A stretch of DNA of 64,000 bases from Amycolatopsis tolypomycina. Lineage in GTDB: Bacteria > Actinomycetota > Actinomycetes > Mycobacteriales > Pseudonocardiaceae. The DNA lies in contig NZ_FNSO01000004.1 in the NCBI RefSeq assembly GCF_900105945.1, positions 3,038,001 through 3,102,000 of the forward strand, written 5' to 3'. Below the pieces are notes generated by a model, which saw only the letters and a program-made list of their open reading frames with translations, was not told the origin of the DNA and searched no databases. The position numbers and the translations under genes are program-made. Shown piece after piece: positions 7,871-17,098 of the stretch (position 1 is its first letter; each line of letters begins with the position of its first letter).

Positions 7871-9740
7871 GTTCCCCTCCCGGCAGCAGCTTGGCGTGGT
7901 GGAGACACCGGGTGCGGTGCCCGGCGGCGGGTTCGGCCACCGGGATCGGTGCGGCCTCGCAGTCCGCGGTCGCGAGGGTGCACCGCGGGGCGAAGTGACA
8001 GCCTCGCGGCCACTGCCCCGGCTCCGGCACCGACCCGGGGATCGCCGTCAGCCGCGTGCCCGGCCGCGCGCGGCGGGGCAGCGCGCCGAGCAGGCCCTCG
8101 GTGTAGGGGTGCCGCGGCTGCGTCAGCAGGTCCTCGACCGGGCCGGACTCCACGATGTGCCCCGCGTACATGACGTACGCCCGTCGGCAGAACGACGAAA
8201 CCACCGACCAGTCGTGCGTGATCAGCAGGATCGCCATCCCGCGCTCGGCCTGCAGCGTGCCGAGCAGGCCCAGCACCTCCGCCTGCACGCCCGCGTCCAG
8301 CGCGGTCGTCGGTTCGTCGGCGACGAGCAGGCTCGGTTCCCCCGCCAGGGCCATCGCGATCGCGACGCGCTGGGCCATGCCGCCGGACAGCTCGTGCGGG
8401 TAGCGGCGGGCCACGGCGTCCGGCAGGTTGACGTCGCGCAGCAGGTCCAGGGTCCGCGCCCGGACCGACGCGCGGGATCCGCCGTGGCGCAGCCGGACCA
8501 GCTCGGCCACCTGGCGGCCGACCGTGCACACCGGGTCGAGCGCCGCCACCGGGTCCTGCGAGATCAGCGCGATCCGCGTGCCGCGCAGGGCGCGCGGCAC
8601 GGCCGGCGCGAGATCCACGCCGTCGAAGCGGAAGCTCCCGGCGGTGACCGCGCCGCCCGCCGGGAGCAGGTCGAGCAGGGCGCGCCCGGTGATCGACTTG
8701 CCGCAGCCGGACTCGCCGACCAGCGCGACGGTTTCGCCGCGGCCGATGTCCAGGCTCAAGTCCTCCACCACGATCCGCCCGGGCAAGGTGATCTCGACGT
8801 CCCGCAGCGAAAGCAGCGCCGTCGTCGGCTCGTCCCGCGGGGTCAGCGACGGCGTGACCACTTCGCCGGGCGACGGCGGGTGGTCGGCGGTCGCGTCCCG
8901 GACGACGTCGCCGAGCAGGCCGAACGCCAGGATCGCCAGGCCGAGCACGACCCCCGGCGGGACCAGCAGCCACGGCTGCCGGTCGATCACCGCCGCCGCC
9001 TGCGCGATCATGTCGCCCCACGTCGGGTCCGGCGGCGGGGCGCCGAACCCGAGGTAGCTGAGCCCGGCGTCGATGAGCAGCGCGCCGCCGGCCAGCAGCG
9101 ACACCTGCACGACGACCGGGCCGGCGATCCGCGGCAGGACGTGCGCGGCGACGATCCGGTGGTGCGGCAGCCCGCACACCCGCGCGGCGGCGACGTAGAG
9201 CTCCTTGCGCACCGCCAAAGTCGCCCCGCGGACCACCCGCGCGAGGCCCGGCGAAACGAGCACGCCGAGCGCGATCATCACGACCGTCTGGTGCTCGCCC
9301 ACCACGGCCAGCACCACCAGCAGCGTCATCAGGACCGGGATCGCCAGCAGCACGTCGACGACCCAGGTGAACACCCGGTCGAACCAGCCGCCGAGGTAGC
9401 CGGCGACGACGCCGCTGGTGACGCCCACCGCGATCACGGTGGCGACGACGATCGCGGCGTGCAGCAGGCTGATCTGCCCGCCGTACAGCAGCCTCGTCAG
9501 CACGTCCCGGCCGAGCGCGTCGGTGCCGAGCGGGTGCGCGGGACCCGGCCCGGCGAGCACGTGGTCCAGGTCGGTCGCGACCGGGCTGTGGGGCGCGAGG
9601 ACCGGCGCGAGCACCGACCCGGCGACCAGCAGCACGAGGTACCCGAGGGGTGCCCACGCGAGCGGGCGGCGGAAGGCGGCGAGCCACCGTCGCCCGGGGT
9701 GGACGCGCCGGGCGACGAACTCCTCGATGCCGGCCGTCAC
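7857..9740 (-). CDS. Fused DppC permease - DppD ATPase of an oligopeptide-type ABC transporter
   Basis: One 627-residue reading frame holds two subunits. Residues 1-290 are a DppC-type permease: an N-terminal transmembrane segment, the TDALGRDVLTRLLYGG motif, and the EAA-like loop near AAARVCGLPHHRIVAAHVLP. Residues about 305-600 are a DppD-type ATPase with Walker A GESGCGKSI, signature LSGGMAQRVAIAMAL, Walker B LLVADEPTTALD and the C-terminal oligopeptide accessory domain with conserved cysteines (RGCHFAPRCTLATADC). The usual Walker A GKS-T/S is GKSI here. The GTG at 9740 overlaps the DppB stop by 4 nt. Fused C-D proteins are known but less common than separate subunits. Confidence 0.88.
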   Translation of the reverse strand: MTAGIEEFVARRVHPGRRWLAAFRRPLAWAPLGYLVLLVAGSVLAPVLAPHSPVATDLDHVLAGPGPAHPLGTDALGRDVLTRLLYGGQISLLHAAIVVATVIAVGVTSGVVAGYLGGWFDRVFTWVVDVLLAIPVLMTLLVVLAVVGEHQTVVMIALGVLVSPGLARVVRGATLAVRKELYVAAARVCGLPHHRIVAAHVLPRIAGPVVVQVSLLAGGALLIDAGLSYLGFGAPPPDPTWGDMIAQAAAVIDRQPWLLVPPGVVLGLAILAFGLLGDVVRDATADHPPSPGEVVTPSLTPRDEPTTALLSLRDVEITLPGRIVVEDLSLDIGRGETVALVGESGCGKSITGRALLDLLPAGGAVTAGSFRFDGVDLAPAVPRALRGTRIALISQDPVAALDPVCTVGRQVAELVRLRHGGSRASVRARTLDLLRDVNLPDAVARRYPHELSGGMAQRVAIAMALAGEPSLLVADEPTTALDAGVQAEVLGLLGTLQAERGMAILLITHDWSVVSSFCRRAYVMYAGHIVESGPVEDLLTQPRHPYTEGLLGALPRRARPGTRLTAIPGSVPEPGQWPRGCHFAPRCTLATADCEAAPIPVAEPAAGHRTRCLHHAKLLPGGERASA

Positions 9741-10678
9741 CGGACCCGCGCCTTCGGGTTGAGCCAGCCGTAGGCGAGGTCGACCACGAGGTTGACCACG
9801 ACGACGATCACCGTGAACACCACCACCACGCCTTGGATCATCCGGATGTCGTGCAGGGACGTGGCCTGGACGGCGAGCCCGCCCAGGCCGGGCATGGCGA
9901 ACACCGACTCGACGAACACCGTGCCGCTCAGCAGCCCGATGAACGTCAGCCCCACCAGCGTCACCACCGGGATCGCCGCGTTGCGTAGTGCGTGGCGCAG
10001 CACCACCGACGTCTCGGGGACGCCGTGGGCCCGCAGGGCCGTCACGTAGTCGCGGGAGAGCGCCGCCAGCATCGCGTCGCGGGTCTGCTTGGCGAACACC
10101 GCGATCCCGGGCAGCGCCAGCGTCGCGACCGGCAGCACGAGGCTGCGCGCCCACCCCGCGGGCGACGCGCCCAGTGCCACGTACCCGGTGGCGGGCAGCA
10201 GCTGCACGGTGACCGCGAAGAGCGTCACCATCGTGAGCGCGAACCAGAAGCTCGGCAGCGCGTAGCCGATCAGGGAAAGGACGTCGACGACCCGGCCGAT
10301 CCGGCCGCCGTGGACGGCGCTGACCACGCCGAGCGCGACGCCGACGAACGCGGTCACCGCCGTGGCGCAGCCGATCAGCGACAGCGTCACCGGCAGCCGG
10401 CCGGTGATCTCGTCCGCCACCGAGAGCCCGCTGATCGGCGACGCGCCGAGGTCGCCCCGCAGCGCGTCCCGCAGCCACCGCCCGTACTGCGCCAGCAGGG
10501 GCTGGTCGAGGCCGAGCTGGTGCCGCAGCTGTTCGTGGGCCTGGACGCTGAAGTTCTGCCCGAGGATGGCGCGGGCGAGGTCGCCGGGGGCGGCGGACTG
10601 CAGCAGGAAGGCCGCCAGCGAAACGACGAACACGAGCGCCACCGACACGACGAGGCGGTGCGCGATCAGCCGGAGCAC
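9737..10678 (-). CDS. Oligopeptide-type ABC transporter permease (DppB-like)
   Basis: A 313-residue inner-membrane permease with an N-terminal helix (residues 8-28) and the DppB periplasmic region HQLGLDQPLLAQYGRWLRDALRGDLG. Five further helices follow, with the binding-protein-dependent transport loop (HALRNAAIPVVTLVG). The GTG at 10678 is chosen because GGAAGG lies 8-10 nt upstream and homologs begin with a similar short N-terminus. It overlaps the end of the beta-glucosidase gene by 13 nt and the DppC-D start by 4 nt, so the whole set is one tightly packed operon. Confidence 0.88.
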   Translation of the reverse strand: MLRLIAHRLVVSVALVFVVSLAAFLLQSAAPGDLARAILGQNFSVQAHEQLRHQLGLDQPLLAQYGRWLRDALRGDLGASPISGLSVADEITGRLPVTLSLIGCATAVTAFVGVALGVVSAVHGGRIGRVVDVLSLIGYALPSFWFALTMVTLFAVTVQLLPATGYVALGASPAGWARSLVLPVATLALPGIAVFAKQTRDAMLAALSRDYVTALRAHGVPETSVVLRHALRNAAIPVVTLVGLTFIGLLSGTVFVESVFAMPGLGGLAVQATSLHDIRMIQGVVVVFTVIVVVVNLVVDLAYGWLNPKARVR

Positions 10679-12006
10679 GGCGAACCGTCCTTCCGGGTGG
10701 TGACGAGCTGCGTGTACCACCGGTAGGACGCCTTGGGCGTGCGGGCGAGCGTCGCGTAGTCGACGTGCACCAGGCCGAAGCGCGGGCGGTAGCCGTGGTC
10801 CCATTCGAGGTTGTCCAGCAGCGACCAGACGTGGTAGCCGCGGATGTCCGAGCCCGCGTCGAGGGCGGCGCGGACCTGGCTCAGGCAGGTGCGCAGGTAG
10901 GAGACGCGCCGCAGGTCCTGCACCGAGCCCGTGGCGTCGAGCTCGTCGACGCCGGGGTAGCCGTTCTCGGTGATCTCGATCGGGGGCAGCTCCGGGTAGG
11001 TCTCCCGCAGCCAGGCCAGCAGCGCGCCGAAGTCCTCCGGCACCACCGGCCAGCCGAGCACGTTCGTGTCCGCGCCGGGCACCGGCACCCGGGTGTAGCC
11101 GAACACCCCCGTCGCCGACGCGGCGATCCGGGCCGGCGCGTACCAGTTGACGCCGACGAAATCCAACGGCGCCGCGATGAGCAGGCGGTCGGCGTCGCCG
11201 GCCTCGATCACCGGCGTGCCGTCGAGGTGCGGGTAGTCCCCGCGCAGCAGGGGATCCAGGAACAACCGGTCTTCGTACGCCTCCGCCCGCGCCGCCGCGG
11301 CGACGTCGTCCGGCCGGTCGCTCGCCGGGGTCATCCCGGCCAGGTTGAGGCTGATCCCGACGTCCGCGCCGGGCACGTGGGCCCGCAGCCGGGGGACGGC
11401 GAGGCCGTGCCCGAGCAGCTGGTGGTGGGCGACGCGCAGCCCGTGCTCCCGCGACGACGGCCCCGGCGGGCCGCTCATTTCCGCGTGCATCACCGAAAGC
11501 GGCTCGTTGAGCGTGAGCCAGCGCCGGACGCGGTCGCCGAGGCGGACCGCGAGCCCTTCGGCGTAGTCGGCGAACCGGGCCGCGGTGTCGCGCACGGCCC
11601 ACCCGCCGGCGTCCTCGACCGGCTGCGGGTGGTCCCAGTGGTAGATCGTGAGCAGCGGCTCGATGTTCCGCGTCAGCAGGCCGTCGACCAGCCGGTCGTA
11701 GAAGGCCAGCCCGCGGCCGTTCCAGCGGCCGCGCCCGGTGGGCTGGACCCGCGGCCAGGACACCGAGAACCGGTAGCTGCCGATGCCGAGCCCGGCCATC
11801 AGGTCGAGGTCCTCGGTCAGCCGGTGGTAGTGGTCGCAGGCGACGTCCCCGGTGGCGCCGCCGGCCAGCCCGCCCGGGCGGTGGGCGCGGGTGTCCCAGG
11901 TGGACGGTCCCTTGCCGTCGGCGTTCCAGGCGCCTTCGATCTGGAACGCGGCGGTGGCGACGCCCCACCGGAACGCGAGCGGGAACAGCGGGTCAGGGTC
12001 GGTCAT
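10666..12006 (-). CDS. GH1 beta-glucosidase
   Basis: A 446-residue family-1 glycoside hydrolase of normal length. The acid/base is Glu168 in TLNEP and the nucleophile is Glu347 in ITENG. Substrate-binding residues Gln22, His/Trp in YHWDHP and the late WSLLDNLEW motif are all present. No signal peptide is seen, so it should act in the cytoplasm on beta-glucosides brought in by the surrounding transporter. The start ATG at 12006 overlaps the binding-protein stop (ATGA). A beta-glucosidase inside a peptide-type ABC operon suggests that the imported ligand is a glycoside; such Dpp-family systems also take up cello-oligosaccharides and other glycosides. Confidence 0.93.
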   Translation of the reverse strand: MTDPDPLFPLAFRWGVATAAFQIEGAWNADGKGPSTWDTRAHRPGGLAGGATGDVACDHYHRLTEDLDLMAGLGIGSYRFSVSWPRVQPTGRGRWNGRGLAFYDRLVDGLLTRNIEPLLTIYHWDHPQPVEDAGGWAVRDTAARFADYAEGLAVRLGDRVRRWLTLNEPLSVMHAEMSGPPGPSSREHGLRVAHHQLLGHGLAVPRLRAHVPGADVGISLNLAGMTPASDRPDDVAAAARAEAYEDRLFLDPLLRGDYPHLDGTPVIEAGDADRLLIAAPLDFVGVNWYAPARIAASATGVFGYTRVPVPGADTNVLGWPVVPEDFGALLAWLRETYPELPPIEITENGYPGVDELDATGSVQDLRRVSYLRTCLSQVRAALDAGSDIRGYHVWSLLDNLEWDHGYRPRFGLVHVDYATLARTPKASYRWYTQLVTTRKDGSPCSG

Positions 12007-13550
12007 GCCCGGGCCGCCGGGTGCCAGGAGGCGACGCTCGGGAACGGCTGCCCGGGCACCGGGTCCACGCCCACCGTGTCGCGGTAGAACAGCAGGCCCG
12101 GGCTCAGGCACACCGGCAGGAACCAGCCCAGCTCGACAACGCGCCGGATGATCTGCCGGTCGAGGGCGGGGCGGGCGGCGTCGTCGGCCGCCGCGGCGCG
12201 CCGGTCGAGGCTTTCCAGCTCGGGATCGCTGCTGCGGAAGGGGTTCATCCCGATCGCGTCCTTCAGCCAGAGCCCGCGGCCCATGAAGTAGGCGGGCAGC
12301 ACGCCCCAGCCCATGCTGGAGGCCGGGAACCGGGTGAGCTCGGTGTTGGCGGACGCGGGGTCCTTGGCCGTGATCCGCAGCGTGACGCCGACCTGCTGCA
12401 GGTCCGACGCGATCGCCTGGGCCAGGTCGCCGGGGAAGGCGGGGGTCGACGGGATCACCACCGGCAGGGCGAACCCGCCGGCGTGCCCGGCCGCGGCCAG
12501 CAGCTGCCGGGCCTTACCGGGATCGTGGCCGTAGAAGGGCTGTTCGAGGAAGCCGTCTTCGCCGGGCGCCGAGGGCTGGTCGACCGGGATGCCGTACTCG
12601 CCGAGCAGGGCGGTGGTGATCTTGGCCCGGTCGACCGCGAAGTTCAGTGCCTGGCGCACCCGCACGTCGGCCAGCGGCGGGCACAGGGTGCCGGCCCGGT
12701 CGTTGAGCTGCAGGCCCATCACGATCGCCGGACTGGACGCGATGGCGAACCCGGCGGCTCTCGCGCCGCCCGCGATGGCGTAGCTGCCGGCCACGACGTC
12801 GACCTGGCCGGTCTTGAGCGCGGCGAGCGCGGTGTTCTCGTTGGGGAGCACCTTGACGGTGATCTTGTCGTAGAACCGGCCCGCCGGGTTCCAGTACTTC
12901 GGGTTGGGGCCGTAGGTGTAGTGGTCGTTCGCGACGGTCTCACCGGGCAGCAGGACGTACGGCCCCGCACCCGCGGTGCCGGTCGCCAGCCCGGCCGGTG
13001 ACGCGGCACCGGCCGGGCTGATCACGTCGCCGGCCAGGAAGTCCTGGGTGAACAGCGACGGCAGCAGCGGGTGGGGCTGGTGCAGCGCCAGCCGCAGCAC
13101 CAGCGGTCCCGGCACGGTCATCGTCGCGATCGGGGCGAGGAAGGCGGCGGCCTGCCCCGCGGACCGGCGGAAGTGCTCGATGCTCGCCTTGAGCCCCTCG
13201 GCGGTCAGCGGGGTGCCGTCGCTGAAGGTCACGCCGTCGCGCAAGGTGATCTCGAAGGCGGTGTTGCCGGTGCCCAGGTAGCGCCACGCCGTGGCGAGCC
13301 GCGGCTGGTAGCTGCCGTCGGCCGCCCGGTAGATCAGCGGGTCGTAGGCGGGTTGCAGGAAGAACTGCGACTCCCCGCCCGCTTTCGCCGGGTCGAGGCT
13401 GGTCGGGGGCCAGTACTGGCCGATGCGCAGGGTGCGGTCCGCGGCGGGGGAACCCGGCGGCCCGCCGCACGCGGCGGCGGCCAGCCCGGCGGCGAGCAGC
13501 AGGCCGCCGACGGTGAAGTCGCGGCGGGAAAGGACGGCAGGGGAGGACAT
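12003..13550 (-). CDS. Extracellular solute-binding lipoprotein, family 5 (DppA/OppA-like)
   Basis: A 515-residue binding protein. The N-terminus has twin arginines (LSRRDFTVGG) and a lipobox ending AAAACG, so it is probably a Tat-exported lipoprotein anchored outside the membrane. The family-5 fold is recognised by ATAWRYLGTGNTAFEITLRDGVTFSDGTPLTA (shown in pieces across residues 85-120) and by VRQALNFAVDR. It captures the substrate for DppB/DppC. It is followed without a gap by the GH1 gene. Ligands of this family include peptides, nickel and oligosaccharides. Confidence 0.9.
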   Translation of the reverse strand: MSSPAVLSRRDFTVGGLLLAAGLAAAACGGPPGSPAADRTLRIGQYWPPTSLDPAKAGGESQFFLQPAYDPLIYRAADGSYQPRLATAWRYLGTGNTAFEITLRDGVTFSDGTPLTAEGLKASIEHFRRSAGQAAAFLAPIATMTVPGPLVLRLALHQPHPLLPSLFTQDFLAGDVISPAGAASPAGLATGTAGAGPYVLLPGETVANDHYTYGPNPKYWNPAGRFYDKITVKVLPNENTALAALKTGQVDVVAGSYAIAGGARAAGFAIASSPAIVMGLQLNDRAGTLCPPLADVRVRQALNFAVDRAKITTALLGEYGIPVDQPSAPGEDGFLEQPFYGHDPGKARQLLAAAGHAGGFALPVVIPSTPAFPGDLAQAIASDLQQVGVTLRITAKDPASANTELTRFPASSMGWGVLPAYFMGRGLWLKDAIGMNPFRSSDPELESLDRRAAAADDAARPALDRQIIRRVVELGWFLPVCLSPGLLFYRDTVGVDPVPGQPFPSVASWHPAARA

Positions 13551-13580
13551 GGGGGACCTTTCGCTGGGGCTGGGGGCGGG

Positions 13581-15437
13581 TCAGCCGCGCCAGTGGCGGT
13601 CGAGCAGGAAAACGCCGTCCTGGACGACTTTTCCGTGGGCGTCGAGGGTGTTCGCGGTCGCGGTGACCGTGACGTCGACGGTGACGTGGGCGCCGGTCGC
13701 GGTGTCGACGGTGCCGGTGATGTGGCCGGTGACGGTGGACGCGGCGGGGTCGAGCCGGTGCGCGGTGGCGGTGAGTTCCTGGTCCACCGCCAGGGTGTGC
13801 CGCCCGCCGGGCACGTCCTCCGGGCGGATCCGGTGACGGCCGGCCAGGCGCAGGGAAACCGTGTCGCGCAACAGGTCTTCGGTGATCTCCCAGGACGCGG
13901 CCTGCTCGCCGTCCAGTTGCTGTTCCAGGCCCGCGAGCGCGGGCTCGGCCGGCTCCGGCAGCGCGCACGCGCGGCCGCAGGCGGCGTCGGCGACCGGCAG
14001 GGTGAGCGTCCGTGCCACCGGCCAGCCCTCGGGCGGCTCCTGCGGCCAGACCCGCGGGAAGTCGCCGGGCGCGACGACGACGCGGAGCCGGTGTCCTGCG
14101 GCGACTTCGTAGGCCGTCGGCGTGAGCGGCACGGTGAGCTCGTCCTCGGTCCCGCAGGCGAGGCCGGCGCAGATCAGCACCGACCGCCCGGCCGGGTCGA
14201 CGTCGGTGAGCTTCACCGACACGCGCGGCCACGGCCGGGTCAGCGTCACCGACGGCCGTCCGCCGATCAGCCAGGGCCGGGGCAGCGGCGGCGAGGTGTA
14301 GCCGAGGCTGCGGCTGTCGTCGCCGTGCTGGTCCAGCGGCAGCCCGAACTGCCCGGCGGGGGTCGCCCACAGCCCGGACTGCAGGCCGGTGGCCGGATCC
14401 GGGGCGGGGGGCGCGGACCGCTGCCAGCCGGCGAGGTCCTCGGTCCGGACGGTGCCTGCCGGCGGCCAGGAATCGAAGGCGAGCCAGCGGGGCCGGTCGC
14501 CCTGGACGTGGATGCGAACGTCGGGGGCGTCGTTGTCGGCGTCGACGCCGAGCAGCCAGCGGTCCCACCAGGACTTGGCGATCTCGAGGAAGTCGATCGG
14601 CGTGACCGGGCACTCCTGCGGCATGACGTGCATCCACGGCCCGGCGAGCAACGCCTTGGTGCCCCGCAGTTCTTCGTACGCGCGGACGGCACCGTCCACG
14701 AACAGGTCCCGCCAGCCCGCGACGCACAGCGCGGGCACTTCGACGGCCGGGACGTCGATCCGCCGCCGCGGCCACACCGGGGAACCGGGGCCGTTGCGGA
14801 ACAGGTCGAGCACGTACGGCGCGAACGTCAGGCGCCGGTGCCAGCGGGCCTGCTCGTTCGGGTCGGCGAAGTCGTCCACCGGCGGCAGCAGCTGGTTGAA
14901 CAGCGTGCTCACCGACCACGAAGCGAGCGGGGAGAACGCGCCCCGCGCCCCGCCGGGGTGGACGAATTCGCGGCCGGGGTCGGTCGGGCCTTCGAGCGCG
15001 ATGATCGCCTTGAGGGCTTCGGGCCGCCGGGCGGCGGTGCGCAGGGTCGTGATGGCTCCGTAGGACCCGCCCCACATGCCGACCGCGCCGCTGCACCAGG
15101 ACTGGCCGGCGCCCCAGCGGATGGCGTCGAGCGCGTCGTCGGCCTCGCCGGGGTCGAACGGCGGCCGCGGAACGCCGTCGGAGGAGCCGGTGCCGAGCAG
15201 GTCGACGAGCAGCGACGCGTAACCGCGCTCGGCGAACCAGCGCTCGGTGGGCGAACCGTTCAGCGCCGCGATGTCCCGCCGGTACGGCAGGACGGTGACC
15301 AGCAACGGGAACGGCCCCGGTCCGTCGGGGCGGAACAGGTTGGCCGAAAGCGTGACTCCCGGCTCGGGGGTCGGGATCCGGACGTCGCGCCGCAGCACGA
15401 CTTCGTGGCGCCGGTCAGTGTCCGTGCGTGCAGGCAT
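13581..15437 (-). CDS. CocE/NonD family alpha/beta hydrolase (second paralog)
   Basis: A 618-residue S15/CocE-type hydrolase with nucleophile Ser125 in MWGGSYGAI and a C-terminal beta-sandwich domain. It is similar in plan to the protein at 2571-4556: both share an N-terminal region RRDVRIP(T/S)...EPGVTLSANL, RGYASLLVDL and the LDQHGDDSRSLGYTS segment. No secretion signal is seen. It is the first gene of the leftward operon that continues into the binding protein, GH1 and Dpp genes, 30 nt upstream of the binding protein. It may deacylate the imported compound. The upstream gap carries a partial palindrome that could be a TetR operator. Confidence 0.85.
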   Translation of the reverse strand: MPARTDTDRRHEVVLRRDVRIPTPEPGVTLSANLFRPDGPGPFPLLVTVLPYRRDIAALNGSPTERWFAERGYASLLVDLLGTGSSDGVPRPPFDPGEADDALDAIRWGAGQSWCSGAVGMWGGSYGAITTLRTAARRPEALKAIIALEGPTDPGREFVHPGGARGAFSPLASWSVSTLFNQLLPPVDDFADPNEQARWHRRLTFAPYVLDLFRNGPGSPVWPRRRIDVPAVEVPALCVAGWRDLFVDGAVRAYEELRGTKALLAGPWMHVMPQECPVTPIDFLEIAKSWWDRWLLGVDADNDAPDVRIHVQGDRPRWLAFDSWPPAGTVRTEDLAGWQRSAPPAPDPATGLQSGLWATPAGQFGLPLDQHGDDSRSLGYTSPPLPRPWLIGGRPSVTLTRPWPRVSVKLTDVDPAGRSVLICAGLACGTEDELTVPLTPTAYEVAAGHRLRVVVAPGDFPRVWPQEPPEGWPVARTLTLPVADAACGRACALPEPAEPALAGLEQQLDGEQAASWEITEDLLRDTVSLRLAGRHRIRPEDVPGGRHTLAVDQELTATAHRLDPAASTVTGHITGTVDTATGAHVTVDVTVTATANTLDAHGKVVQDGVFLLDRHWRG

Positions 15438-15458
15438 CGCCGCCTCCGCTGTCGCCGG

Positions 15459-15500
15459 TGGGTACTAGATCGAATACTTCAGTACCGGATTCCGTACGTT
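15459..15500 (-). promoter_or_regulatory. Promoter/operator region of the CocE-Dpp operon
   Basis: An AT-richer patch lies between the TetR gene and the CocE start. It holds an imperfect palindrome GTACCGGATTCCGTAC (15482-15497, 12 of 16 positions symmetric). CGGTAC/GTACGG half-sites also occur upstream of the adjacent TetR gene (16222-16237), so both may be bound by that regulator. This is inference from shared words only. Confidence 0.4.
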
Positions 15501-15547
15501 AGACACAGACGCCGCGACGACGCAAGCCCTCGCGAAGACGAGAAGTG

Positions 15548-16180
15548 CTACTGAACGCCCTGGTTGGTCAGCGCGGCGAGCACCAGCGCCCCGAGTTCGG
15601 TGTACGCGTCGGCCATCGACAGCCCCGACCGGTCGAGCAGCTCGCCGTGCTGGATACCGTCGATGAGCAAGCTGACCGCGGCGCCGACGAAGTCCGCGTT
15701 GACCGCGCGGAACGCGCCGGAGGCGACACCGTCCTGAATGGACTCGCGGACGCGGTGCGCGGCGGCGAGCGAATGGCGGGCGTAAAGCTCGGCGGTCGCC
15801 TCGAAGGTGAGCAGGTCCGCGTAGCACTCCGGCGACATCCGCCGCAGCTCCGAGCCGAGGCCGGCGAGGTATTCGGCGATGCGCTGCGGGGGATCGGTGA
15901 TCGGCCCGACCTTCTCCTCGACCCGGGCGGCCGCCTCCTGGAAGAAGTGCCGGACGGCGACCACGACGAGCTGTTCCTTGCTGCCGGCCACCGCGTACAG
16001 CGTCGACTTCGAGCACTGCAGCCTGCTGGCCAGGTCGTCGACGGTGAGCCGCGCGAAGCCTTCGTCCAGGAAAAGCCGTTCCAGGCGCAGGATCAGCTCC
16101 TCGCGCTTGGCGTCGGACATGCGCCGGCTTCGTGCCGTACGCGCTCCCGGTGGCGTCATCCAAGGTGGCTTCGCGGTCAT
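15548..16180 (-). CDS. TetR/AcrR family transcriptional regulator
   Basis: A 210-residue regulator. The N-terminal helix-turn-helix is clear at about residues 35-75 (FARLTVDDLASRLQCSKSTLYAVAGSK in pieces), followed by an all-helical ligand-binding domain. The ATG at 16180 was preferred over an upstream start at 16240 because it gives the normal family length. An even later ATG at 16120 would also keep the DNA-binding domain. It is encoded directly upstream of, and in line with, the CocE-Dpp-GH1 operon. The likely role is repression of that operon and of itself, relieved by the imported ligand. Confidence 0.85.
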   Translation of the reverse strand: MTAKPPWMTPPGARTARSRRMSDAKREELILRLERLFLDEGFARLTVDDLASRLQCSKSTLYAVAGSKEQLVVVAVRHFFQEAAARVEEKVGPITDPPQRIAEYLAGLGSELRRMSPECYADLLTFEATAELYARHSLAAAHRVRESIQDGVASGAFRAVNADFVGAAVSLLIDGIQHGELLDRSGLSMADAYTELGALVLAALTNQGVQ

Positions 16181-16221
16181 GGTTCCGTAGCCTCGCACAC
16201 GCCCGGGGTCGAGGCGGCGCG

Positions 16222-16237
16222 CGGTACTACCGTACCG
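16222..16237. promoter_or_regulatory. Candidate TetR operator
   Basis: The inverted repeat CGGTA-n6-TACCG lies in the 69-nt gap upstream of the TetR gene, where an autoregulatory site would be expected. GGTACC follows a few bases later. Confidence 0.4.
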
Positions 16238-16249
16238 CATCTGGTACCC

Positions 16250-17098
16250 TCATGGGAGAAGACCGAAGCGGCGAGCGGTGACCACGGCTTCCATCCGGCT
16301 GCGGGCGACGAGCTTGCGCATCGCGCTGCGCAGGTAGCTCTTCACGGTTTCGGTGGTGATCCCGAGATCCTCCGCGATCTGGTGGTTGGTCCAGCCGAGC
16401 GCGGCGCAGGCGAGCACGTCGAGCTCCCGCGCCGACAGCGCCGGGCCGGTGCCGGTCCGCCCCGGCCGCCCGGCAACGGCGGCGAGCGTCTCGCACACCG
16501 TGCCGACGCGGCCGCGCAGCACGGGGTCGGTGACGTCTTGGGCGAGGATCCGCAGCTCGGCGTAGGCGGCGCGAACCAGTTCCCAGTGCGGCCGGTGGCA
16601 GTCGGTGGCGTCGTAGCGGTCGAGCCAGGCCAGCCGCCGGGTCACCTCGTCGCGCACGGCCAGGCTCTGCTCGAGCTCCCGCGCGGCCTCCACGACGGAC
16701 TGGACCACCCGGTCGCCCAGCGGCATCGAGCTCCGCAGGGCCCCGTAGAGCACGCCGCGCACGGTCCGCGTCACCACGACCGGCACGGCCACCATCGCGT
16801 GCAGCCCTTCGGCGACGATGATGTGGTCGTAGTGGTGGCTGATCCCGGGCGAGCGCACGTAGTCGTCGACGACGACCGGCCGCCGCTGCGCCACCGCCTT
16901 CCCGCCGAGCCCGCGCCCGTACTCGAGGCGGACACCGCGGAGCGCGCCGGTGTTCGGGCCCGCGATCTGGCTCAGCTTCACCTGCCGCCCGCCGCCGACC
17001 TCGCCGCCGAAGGTGATCGGCAGGCCGGTCGCGTCGCGCATCCGGGCGAGTGCGCGGTAGATCTCCGGGCGGTCGTCGGCCGTGGCGTTCGGGTTCAC
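16250..17098 (-). CDS. GAF-domain LuxR-type transcriptional regulator
   Basis: A 282-residue protein. Residues about 15-165 form a GAF-like sensor domain (GLGGKAVAQRRPVVVDDY ... GLHAMVAVPVV). Residues about 215-280 form a LuxR/NarL helix-turn-helix (LSARELDVLACAALGWTNHQIAEDLGITTETVKSYL, split here for reference). This domain order is typical of actinobacterial orphan LuxR regulators that sense small aromatic or redox ligands. I chose the GTG at 17098 because GAGGAGG sits 5 nt upstream. A longer frame upstream has no good start. It runs in the same direction as the TetR gene and ends 69 nt before it. Confidence 0.8.
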   Translation of the reverse strand: MNPNATADDRPEIYRALARMRDATGLPITFGGEVGGGRQVKLSQIAGPNTGALRGVRLEYGRGLGGKAVAQRRPVVVDDYVRSPGISHHYDHIIVAEGLHAMVAVPVVVTRTVRGVLYGALRSSMPLGDRVVQSVVEAARELEQSLAVRDEVTRRLAWLDRYDATDCHRPHWELVRAAYAELRILAQDVTDPVLRGRVGTVCETLAAVAGRPGRTGTGPALSARELDVLACAALGWTNHQIAEDLGITTETVKSYLRSAMRKLVARSRMEAVVTARRFGLLP

